Source of the DNA: Gammaproteobacteria bacterium | Lineage (GTDB): Bacteria > Pseudomonadota > Gammaproteobacteria > Steroidobacterales > GCA-2729495 | Length of the DNA: 64,000 nt | Assembly: GCA_021773815.1 (NCBI GenBank) | Contig: JAJFJS010000026.1 | Span: forward strand, 68,693-132,692 | Direction of reading: 5' to 3' | In this document: positions 10,242 to 17,651 of the stretch, piece after piece | How the letters are laid out: each line of letters starts with the position of its first letter | How positions within the stretch are numbered: position 1 is the stretch's first letter | Program-made: the position numbers and the translations under genes | Notes under the pieces: model-generated | What the model was told of the DNA's origin: nothing | What the model saw: the letters and a program-made list of their open reading frames with translations, nothing else | Database searches by the model: none

Positions 10242-11842
10242 CCAAACAGGCCGTGCAGGTACCAGCCTGCGGCACGGCGGTCCTCGAAGACCCAGAACCT
10301 CGCCCCGCGGCCGTTACGCGCCACGTAATAATCGCGGCGAATATCCCGGCCGTCCCACCAGCCACTCTCGATCCGTTCCGGACCGGCCTCGAACTCGAGC
10401 GCATCACGAAACACCGGCCGACCCGCTACGATCCGCAACGCCTGTGGCTCACGGAGCATCCATAACGGCCGACTCATGCCGGACTCGCCGCACCCGGTTG
10501 CGTCACGATGCCGGCGAACCAGCCGATCCGCCGGCCTGACGGGCCGCCATGCAGCTTCGGGGCGATGCTCGGGCACCGGGCAAATCCCGTGCACGGCTTC
10601 GTCGCCGAGGCGCACGCACAACTGTTCGAGTAAACCCAGTTCCTGCCGCCCCCGGTCCGGTCGCGTACCGAACAGGTCCGCCCCATCCGGCATGACGGCA
10701 TCCGTGGCATGCGCCTCGACAGTCAGGGCATGGACGGGAGCCGTGAACTCGTGGTGAAAAAACCGCAGCCGTATGAGTTCATGCCAATAACGCGCATCCG
10801 TGACCGGGCTCAGCAACCCGATACGCAGCAGACTCGCCGGGTGACCAAGGTGGAACAGGCGAATCCACAGCGTCTGTACCGCGACCTGGTGCGTGACGAG
10901 AAAGGCGTCGAGTTTGCACAGCAGCCGCCGGGTTGCCGCCACGAGCAACCCGGCATCCGCCGTTTCCGCCGGCAGATCCAGCGTCGCCGTAAAATGCCGT
11001 GCCGGCCGATACCATGCCCGTGGCTCGGGTTGCAGCCCGAGCGCCCGATCGAGTTCCTGCCGGCAGGCCGCCCCGACGCGGCGCGCAAAACCATCGCGCG
11101 GCAACCGCACACAGTCGCCGAACGTTTCGACCCCCATCTGTGCGAGCGTTCGCCGTACCCGTTCCGGCCAGCCGAAACACGCAATCGGCAGCGTAGCGAG
11201 CCGGCCGGCCAGGCTGCCGGCCGGCGGCGCATTGTTACCGGGATGGAGGTCATCGGCAGCAGGGTCAGCCGGGTCGGCGCGACCGGCTCGTGCCAACCAC
11301 AGCGCCGCAACGGGTGTCGGCGCCGAGCTGAGCGTCACCCGGTAATGCCGTCCGGCGAGGTCCGCGACGATCAGCCGGCGCAGGGCCGGCAAGCCGCCGA
11401 ACAGCATCAGGCTGGCCCGCACATCGAGCAGCAGGGCATTGCCGGCCACGATGCTGATCGCCGGCGTATAGCGCATCGCCCAGGTCGCCAGCCCCTCCAG
11501 TGCCCGACGCTCAAGCGCCGCATCACGCACTGCCATCGTCAGGTCGGGCGCCAGCGCCAGCGCGGCGCTGACCGACATCCCGAACCGCACGCCGCGGGCG
11601 AACGCGGGCTCATTACACTGCAGGATACGCGGCGCATGGCGGCTATCGGTGACCAATGCCCCGGCACAATCATTAGAAAATTTATGAACTTCTATCTCTA
11701 TTTTATTGAAATATAAGCATATCCATACACTTTCCAGAGCCCGGCCCGGAGTCGGCGCCGCGACTGGCCCATGCCCGGACACGTCTGTCCGGGCGCCGCC
11801 CGGCACGCACAGGACCAGGGACTGCTGTCGATGATCCGGCAC
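10238..11842 (-). CDS. imuB: Y-family-like protein ImuB (catalytically inactive polymerase homologue)
   Basis: Y-family fold 'VTDSRHAPRILQCNEPAFARGVRFGMSVSAALALAPDL', lacks the N-terminal catalytic DxD; GTG start abuts the imuA stop (TAAGTG). Start uncertain. Confidence 0.93.
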   Translation of the reverse strand: MPDHRQQSLVLCVPGGARTDVSGHGPVAAPTPGRALESVWICLYFNKIEIEVHKFSNDCAGALVTDSRHAPRILQCNEPAFARGVRFGMSVSAALALAPDLTMAVRDAALERRALEGLATWAMRYTPAISIVAGNALLLDVRASLMLFGGLPALRRLIVADLAGRHYRVTLSSAPTPVAALWLARAGRADPADPAADDLHPGNNAPPAGSLAGRLATLPIACFGWPERVRRTLAQMGVETFGDCVRLPRDGFARRVGAACRQELDRALGLQPEPRAWYRPARHFTATLDLPAETADAGLLVAATRRLLCKLDAFLVTHQVAVQTLWIRLFHLGHPASLLRIGLLSPVTDARYWHELIRLRFFHHEFTAPVHALTVEAHATDAVMPDGADLFGTRPDRGRQELGLLEQLCVRLGDEAVHGICPVPEHRPEAAWRPVRPADRLVRRHRDATGCGESGMSRPLWMLREPQALRIVAGRPVFRDALEFEAGPERIESGWWDGRDIRRDYYVARNGRGARFWVFEDRRAAGWYLHGLFG

Positions 11843-12466
11843 TTATCCGGCCCCGATATCCACGCTGACGGAACACGGACGGCCGCCGCGATACTTCAGG
11901 ATTCGCACCTGCAAATCGGACCGGCCACCCGGCCTGAGCATGACTCGCAATACGGCCGGCGATCGCTGCCTGCCGGACCGCGACGGGCGAAACAACACGA
12001 CCCAGCAATCACTGCGCTCGGCAGCCAGTTGCAACCGGCGCAAGGCACGCATATCGGCCGCCCCCGGCCACGCCAGCACGGCCGCACAGGCGCCCGAGTG
12101 CAACGCCTGCTCGACGGTCCACAGCACATCGTCGTGGCGGCGACAATGCACGACGAGTATCCGGGACGCATCGAACCCGTGGCGCATGAATGCCGGGGCA
12201 TAGGGTATATAGGGTGGCGCAACCAGCAGGATCCGCCGGTCGCCGTCGAGCGCCAGCAAGGCCGGCAGCAGCAGGCGAAACTCGCCGACCCCGTACGGTT
12301 CGACGAGCAGTTCGATCAACGCCCCGACCGGCCAGCCGCCGGCCAGCGCCCGGTCCAGGTCGGCAAAACCCGTCGGCAGAACCGGACGACGCTGCCGGAC
12401 ACCCCGGGCCGCCGCCCCAATTCCCGGGGTCTGTAACAATTTCCGGAGTTGATGCCTGCGGGGCAT
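11843..12466 (-). CDS. imuA: ImuA (SulA/RecA-like translesion synthesis accessory protein)
   Basis: 'VLPTGFADLDRALAGGWPVGALIELLVEPYGVGEFRLLLPAL'; position between lexA and imuB. ORF extends to 12502; ATG at 12466 preferred. Confidence 0.9.
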   Translation of the reverse strand: MPRRHQLRKLLQTPGIGAAARGVRQRRPVLPTGFADLDRALAGGWPVGALIELLVEPYGVGEFRLLLPALLALDGDRRILLVAPPYIPYAPAFMRHGFDASRILVVHCRRHDDVLWTVEQALHSGACAAVLAWPGAADMRALRRLQLAAERSDCWVVLFRPSRSGRQRSPAVLRVMLRPGGRSDLQVRILKYRGGRPCSVSVDIGAG

Positions 12467-12501
12467 TCTTATGCTCCGTCGGTAGGTACACCGGTTGCGC
12501 A

Positions 12502-12531
12502 CGCCCCGCCGGGCAGAAGCCCGACGGGGCG
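12502..12531 (-). terminator. GC-rich hairpin between lexA and imuA (possible attenuator/partial terminator)
   Basis: CGCCCCGCCGGGC-agaa-GCCCGACGGGGCG, 13-bp stem with one mismatch; no U-tract. Confidence 0.35.
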
Positions 12532-12570
12532 CACGGCCGGCCCCGACAAGTCGACTAATGAATGTTCAGG

Positions 12571-13188
12571 TCAGTGCAGGGGCATGCCGTTGCGCACGAG
12601 CCCGACGACCACGCCTTCGATCACCATGTTCACGCGTTTGAGATCGACCTCGATCGGCGCAAAGGCCTCGTTTTCCGGCAGCAGCCAGACGATGGGTCCC
12701 GTCTGTCGATAACGCTTGACCGTGACCTCATCTTCGAGGCGGGCGACGATAATCTGGCCATTGCGCACCTCGGGCGTCCGGTGCACAGCAACGAGATCGC
12801 CGTCGAGGATGCCGGCGTCCTTCATGCTCATGCCCTCGACGCGCAACAGAAAATGCGGCTTCGGCTCGAAAATCGACGTATCGATCCGGTAATGGCCCTC
12901 GATGTGCTCCTCGGCCAGTATCGGGTTGCCCGCGGCCACCCGGCCGACCAGCGGCAGGCCGAGTTGCTCGCGCAGAAAATCCTTGAGCTGTATGCCCCGC
13001 GAGGCGCCCGGAATCAGTTCGATGACGCCCTTGCGCTGCAGGGCCCGCAGATGCTCCTCAGCCGCATTGACAGAGCGGAACCCGAGTTCGCGGGCAATCT
13101 CGGCACGCGTTGGCGGCATGCCGGTTTCGTCGATGAATGTCTGTAAAAAAGAAAGAATCTCGGACTGGCGTGCCGTCAACTTTTCCAT
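12571..13188 (-). CDS. lexA: LexA SOS repressor
   Basis: '[37 protein letters not shown]', Ala-Gly cleavage site 'VAAGNP', catalytic Ser 'EGMSM' and Lys 'EVTVKRY'. Confidence 0.98.
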   Translation of the reverse strand: MEKLTARQSEILSFLQTFIDETGMPPTRAEIARELGFRSVNAAEEHLRALQRKGVIELIPGASRGIQLKDFLREQLGLPLVGRVAAGNPILAEEHIEGHYRIDTSIFEPKPHFLLRVEGMSMKDAGILDGDLVAVHRTPEVRNGQIIVARLEDEVTVKRYRQTGPIVWLLPENEAFAPIEVDLKRVNMVIEGVVVGLVRNGMPLH

Positions 13189-13198
13189 GTCAAAAGAC

Positions 13199-13214
13199 CT
13201 GTATGTATGTACAG
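13199..13214. promoter_or_regulatory. LexA (SOS) box 1
   Basis: CTGTATGTATGTACAG matches CTGT-N8-ACAG exactly; 11 bp upstream of the lexA ATG. Confidence 0.93.
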
Positions 13215-13215
13215 G

Positions 13216-13231
13216 CTGTGACTATATACAG
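13216..13231. promoter_or_regulatory. LexA (SOS) box 2
   Basis: CTGTGACTATATACAG matches CTGT-N8-ACAG exactly; 1 bp from box 1. Confidence 0.93.
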
Positions 13232-13445
13232 GTCGCCGAATCATGACAAGCCCGCCGGGCAAAACCCGGGCATCGCCCGCCCGGCGACGATCTCGGCCCG
13301 AATCGGCCCAATCAATAAACCCCCAATCAATAAAACACTTTGCGATTTAACAATGTTTCCTTCATCATCCGCACCCTAGGGCAGCCGAAACCTCTTTGGA
13401 GGTGCTACCTGATATTGTTGTTTTTCAGCAGAGGATGAAATAAGC

Positions 13446-13757
13446 ATGAAGATTCAGACTGCGATCAAGGCCAGTGCCGTCGCTCTCGCTATGTTACTTA
13501 CCACCGGCTGCGCGACCGAGCTGCAGAGTCAGGTCGATGCACTGAACGCCCGCGTCGACACACTGTCATCCGATGTCGCCAGCGCTCAGTCTGCGGCAGA
13601 CGCCGCCAGTGCCACCGCTTCTGAAGCCCGGCAGATGTCTTCCGGCGCACAGAGCACGGCCAACCAGGCGCTCAACGCAGCGAACCAGAGTCAGGCCTGC
13701 TGTGATGCGACCAACGAGAAAATCGACCGGATGTTCAAGAAAGGGATGTCCAAGTAA
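13446..13757 (+). CDS. Lpp/OprI-like alanine-zipper outer membrane lipoprotein
   Basis: Lipobox 'LLTTGC', Ala-rich coiled coil, C-terminal Lys ('KKGMSK'), short length. Confidence 0.85.
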   Translation: MKIQTAIKASAVALAMLLTTGCATELQSQVDALNARVDTLSSDVASAQSAADAASATASEARQMSSGAQSTANQALNAANQSQACCDATNEKIDRMFKKGMSK

Positions 13758-13780
13758 TCAACTGATTACTGAAGTCAACG

Positions 13781-13815
13781 AGCCGCGGGTCAGCAATGAC
13801 CCGCGGCTTTTTTTT
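13781..13815 (+). terminator. Rho-independent terminator of the lipoprotein gene
   Basis: AGCCGCGGGTCA-gcaa-TGACCCGCGGCT perfect 12-bp stem followed by TTTTTTT. Confidence 0.95.
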
Positions 13816-13846
13816 GTGCTAAAAATCACGGGCAATTGCATGGTGT

Positions 13847-14109
13847 CCGAAAATGGTGTCTGACCACTGCTGTCCCACAACCTTGCACATCCTGTCAGGC
13901 TGGCATGACGGAGCGGAACCTTTCCTAGACGGTGGCCCGCAGGGACGCGGGCCCCACGCCCACTTGGACGTGTTCACGGCGTGTCTCGGAATGGTGCCGC
14001 TCCGTCATGTCGGCCCGTTCCCGATCTTTACGCAGGATCGATTCCAGCTATGCTTCAGGTGAAACACCGGTGACTGGATGGGACAGCAGTGGTCTGGCAC
14101 CATTTTCGG
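13847..14109. repeat. MITE-like/RAYT-type imperfect palindromic element
   Basis: Terminal inverted repeats 13847-13877 and 14079-14109 (29/31 identical: CCGAAAATGGTGYCWGACCACTGCTGTCCCA); nested inverted repeat ATGACGGAGCGG (13905-13916 / 13997-14008); no coding capacity recognised. Confidence 0.8.
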
Positions 14110-14192
14110 CTGCCCTTTAATTCGACATGTCTCGACAAACTCACACCGCCGACGCAGACTGAATCCCTCTATGCGGTGCGCAGGTATGGATC

Positions 14193-15842
14193 ATGGGAAC
14201 GGACGGCAAGCCTGAATTTTCATTGTCGCGGCGCGGCCTGATCGGCACCGGTCTGGGCATTGCCGCATTGCGCGCGTCGCCGGCCTCGGCGGCAATCGAC
14301 GCGCAGAACACCCCTGCGCCCGCAAAAACGCGCGCACCATTCGATTCGATGCGCGCGTACATCGCCGCACTCGAAGACCACGGGATCGTCATGCATATCC
14401 CACGCGTCGATCAGGATGCTTATGAGGCCACGGCGCTGATGTATCGGATCCGTGAACAGCACGGCATGCGCGGAGCGCCGACGCTGATCTTCGATGCAGT
14501 CCGGATCGACGGCGAATGGATCAAGGGACCGCTGATCATCAACGAGAGCGGCCACCCGTACGGCGAATGCCTGATCTTCGGTCTTGCACCCGTCGATGAA
14601 GGCCCGATCCATAAAGAACCGTATGCGAGTTATCGTCGGGCGCGCGCGCATGTCATGAGCATGCTCGAAGCCAACGACGGCGAATATCCGACGATCGCAC
14701 CCGTCGAGGTGTCGCGCGATACCGCCGCCTGCAAGCAGGTCGTGCTGACCGGCGATGATATCGACCTGACGCGGTTTCCGTTCATTCGCTGCAATCCGGG
14801 CGATGCGGGCCGCTACATCAACACGGGCGTCGTCTATACACGCCACCCGAAGTACGGCGTCAACATCGGCACCTACCGGTGTCACCTGCGCGGCCCGCGC
14901 GAAATCGGCCTGAACACGGAGCCCGGCCAGACCGGGCACCGGCACCTGATGGCGGCACAACGACGCGGAGAAAAAACCGCGCACGTCTCGATCGCGCTGA
15001 CGCCGGATCCGTACGTCTGGCTCGTCAGCGGCAGCAAGATGGCCTATGGCGGCACGGGCATCGTCGACGAACTGTCGATCGCCGGCGGCCTGGCCGGTCG
15101 TCCGCTAGAGATCGTCAGCAGCGAAACCAACGACTTCATGGTCCCGGCACACGCCGAGATGATCATCGAAGGCGAGGTTCCGCTGGATGATCTGCGCCCC
15201 GAGGGCCCCTACGGCGAGATGGCCGGGCACCAGGGCAAACGCAAGGACGCGCAATTCTGGATGCGCGTGACCGCGGTCACCCATCGACGGAACCCGTGGA
15301 TAATGAACAACTTCACCGGTGCACAGGCCGGATCCCTGATGGCCCCGGCGCACGCGCGCACGTTTTTGCAACTGCGCAAAAAATTCCCGTCGATCGTGGA
15401 TTTTTATTCCGATACGCGCACCGTCGGCGTAACCGTGACGAGCATTCGCAAGTCACGCGCCGGAGAAGGTCTGGATATCGCCCGGGCGATTACCGAACAG
15501 AATTTTTTCGCCAAGGTCGTCATCGTCGTCGATGACGATGTCGACGTCACGGACCACGAACAGGTCCTCGCCGCGCTTGGCACGCGCTGGCAGCCCTGGC
15601 TCACGACGAAGCTATATGAATCGCTGCCGTCGCTGCCGATCGACCCGAGCACCGTGACCGCCGGGCGCGGCAGCAAAATCGCGATCGATGCGACACGCCA
15701 GTGGCCCGACGAAGGCGGTCCCGACGCGTTTCCGCCACTCAACGAAACACTGCTGGCCGAAGGCGCTCCGGAAGCGTTCGCGCGCGTCGACCGCCAGTGG
15801 GGCGAACGCATCCGCGCGTGGCGGGCCAAGCCGGTGCCATAG
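14193..15842 (+). CDS. UbiD family (prenylated-FMN) decarboxylase with N-terminal Tat-like signal
   Basis: UbiD fold 'GPHRHLMAAQ'-like 'TGHRHLMAAQRRGEKTAHVSIALTPDPYVWLVSG', 'YGEMAGHQG', 'VVIVVDDDVDVTDHEQVLAALGTRWQP'; N-terminus 'SRRGLIGTGLGIAALRASPASAA'. Confidence 0.88.
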   Translation: MGTDGKPEFSLSRRGLIGTGLGIAALRASPASAAIDAQNTPAPAKTRAPFDSMRAYIAALEDHGIVMHIPRVDQDAYEATALMYRIREQHGMRGAPTLIFDAVRIDGEWIKGPLIINESGHPYGECLIFGLAPVDEGPIHKEPYASYRRARAHVMSMLEANDGEYPTIAPVEVSRDTAACKQVVLTGDDIDLTRFPFIRCNPGDAGRYINTGVVYTRHPKYGVNIGTYRCHLRGPREIGLNTEPGQTGHRHLMAAQRRGEKTAHVSIALTPDPYVWLVSGSKMAYGGTGIVDELSIAGGLAGRPLEIVSSETNDFMVPAHAEMIIEGEVPLDDLRPEGPYGEMAGHQGKRKDAQFWMRVTAVTHRRNPWIMNNFTGAQAGSLMAPAHARTFLQLRKKFPSIVDFYSDTRTVGVTVTSIRKSRAGEGLDIARAITEQNFFAKVVIVVDDDVDVTDHEQVLAALGTRWQPWLTTKLYESLPSLPIDPSTVTAGRGSKIAIDATRQWPDEGGPDAFPPLNETLLAEGAPEAFARVDRQWGERIRAWRAKPVP

Positions 15843-15857
15843 ACCCGGGCGAACCGA

Positions 15858-16364
15858 TCAGCGGCGGTTCGGCTCGCCCTTCTCCGCGGCCCGCGCACGG
15901 TCCGTGGCGGACGAATCACCAGTCGTGGAATCTGCCTGGTCATCCTCTGTCGCCAGCTTATCTTTCAGATTGGAGCCGGGCGCGGTCAGGCCCTTGCGCG
16001 GTTTCTTCGCTGTCTCGTCGCTCGCCCGCGCCGCCGAACCGATGTCTTCGTGCTCGATGCCGGTCGTCGCCGGTTCGGGTTCCGGCGCGCCATCGCGCGC
16101 ACGACTGCGGCTTCTTGTTGCGCGCGACTTGTCGCGCCCAGGCGCGACATCCGGCCGGGCGGATTTGCCGATCGGGTCCGGTTGCACTGCGGGACGCTTG
16201 CCGGCGCCCTGCGGTGCCGATTCGGCGGCGGCATCCTGCGTATCGCCGCGAACGGGCATGTGGACCGTCTCGGCCGCATCGACCGCCGGGACAAAAATAA
16301 ATAACGCCGCTACGACCAGCGCCGCGCAAGCCGAGCCGAAGGCCGTGATGGTCATGTTGTTCAT
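15858..16364 (-). CDS. exported low-complexity hypothetical protein
   Basis: N-terminal signal peptide 'MNNMTITAFGSACAALVVAALFIFVPAVDAAE', then Pro/Arg/Glu-rich low complexity. Confidence 0.5.
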   Translation of the reverse strand: MNNMTITAFGSACAALVVAALFIFVPAVDAAETVHMPVRGDTQDAAAESAPQGAGKRPAVQPDPIGKSARPDVAPGRDKSRATRSRSRARDGAPEPEPATTGIEHEDIGSAARASDETAKKPRKGLTAPGSNLKDKLATEDDQADSTTGDSSATDRARAAEKGEPNRR

Positions 16365-16463
16365 GCGATGTCTCCCCCGCTCGCGCGGAGCCGATGAAAC
16401 CCGTGCAGAATCATAACACCGGCCCGGATCGGGCCCGCGGACAACCCTCGCTCGGGATGCCGT

Positions 16464-17651
16464 CTACCGCGGCGCGATGAGCGTGGCTGCCTCAATGGCT
16501 TCGATGGCTTCGATGGCCTCGATCATTTCGATTGCTTCAATGGCGTCTATATCGTCAATCTCCGCCGGATCTGTTTCAGTGACCGCGGCACGACCGATCC
16601 GGACCGGCACGCCCAGGCGTTCGCGCCAGGCCTGCTCGACGAGCGGCCAGTCGACGACGGCCGATCGGTCGCGCGTGGTCGCGATGTAGAGTTCGGTAAT
16701 GCGCGTCAGCGACCACTGATCGCCGTCGGCTTCGAAGGCATCGAGCGCCCCGGTCGCTTCGGCATCATCGGTTACATCGGCAGCAGCATCCGACGCATCG
16801 ACGATGATCTCGCCGTCCGCGGCCTCCTCGGCGCCACCGCCGTCCTCGAGCGGTGGATGCACCTCGAGAAACAGCTCATCGCCGGACCAGCCCAGCTTGA
16901 ATGGTTGATTGACGATACGCACCGGCGCATTGACGGGCACCTGCGGGAACAGCCATTCGATGTCTTCGGGAAACATGCGAATGCAACCGTGCGTGACGCG
17001 CATGCCGACGCCGGCCGGTCGATTTGTGCCGTGAATCAGGTACCCGGGAATACTCAGCCGCAACGCATGAGCGCCGAGCGGGTTGTCCGGACCCGGCGGC
17101 ACACGCGAAGCCAGCTTGCGGCCGTCGGCGGCCCATTCATCGCGAATCGACTGCGGCGGATACCAGCTCGGATTCGTGACTTTGGCGACGATCGCCGAAC
17201 GCCCGAGGGGCGTACCCCAGTCCATGCGCCCGATACTGATCGGAAACGTCCGGACACGGATTTGCCCGTCCGCCTCGAAAAAGAAATACATCCGGTATTC
17301 GGCGATGTTGATCACGATGCCCGATCGCGGTGCACTCGGCAGAATGAACCGTGTCGGCAAAAATACGTCCGTGCCCTCACCGGGCAACCAGACATCGACA
17401 CCCGGATTCGCGAGCCGGATTTCTTCGTACCCCAGCCCGTGTCGACGCGCGATATCGACGAGCGTGTCCTCGTACACCGATCGGGTGCGATCGGGGACGC
17501 CGATCAGATCATCGCCGGCAGCGAGGTCGTATTCCGCCGCGGCGACGCCTGGCACGGCTGACAGCAGCCAGACGCCGACAAACCAGGCATAAAACACAGA
17601 CGACAAACGAATCAAAACGCAACTCCAAGTGCCGGCATGATCACAGCCCAC
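16464..17651 (-). CDS. LysM-containing L,D-transpeptidase (ErfK/YbiS/YcfS/YnhG type)
   Basis: Signal peptide, LysM-like 'YEDTLVDIARRHGLGYEEIRLANPGVDVWLPGEG', YkuD motif 'HGTNRPAGVGMRVTHGCIRMFPEDIEWLF'. Start probably nearer 17618. Confidence 0.92.
   Translation of the reverse strand: MGCDHAGTWSCVLIRLSSVFYAWFVGVWLLSAVPGVAAAEYDLAAGDDLIGVPDRTRSVYEDTLVDIARRHGLGYEEIRLANPGVDVWLPGEGTDVFLPTRFILPSAPRSGIVINIAEYRMYFFFEADGQIRVRTFPISIGRMDWGTPLGRSAIVAKVTNPSWYPPQSIRDEWAADGRKLASRVPPGPDNPLGAHALRLSIPGYLIHGTNRPAGVGMRVTHGCIRMFPEDIEWLFPQVPVNAPVRIVNQPFKLGWSGDELFLEVHPPLEDGGGAEEAADGEIIVDASDAAADVTDDAEATGALDAFEADGDQWSLTRITELYIATTRDRSAVVDWPLVEQAWRERLGVPVRIGRAAVTETDPAEIDDIDAIEAIEMIEAIEAIEAIEAATLIAPR

Noticed and set aside
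10709-11716. 335-aa plus-strand ORF antisense to imuB
   Set aside because: Shadow ORF of the supported imuB gene.
13853-14120. ORFs inside the inverted-repeat element
   Set aside because: Arise from palindromic DNA; no domain and no plausible ribosome binding site.
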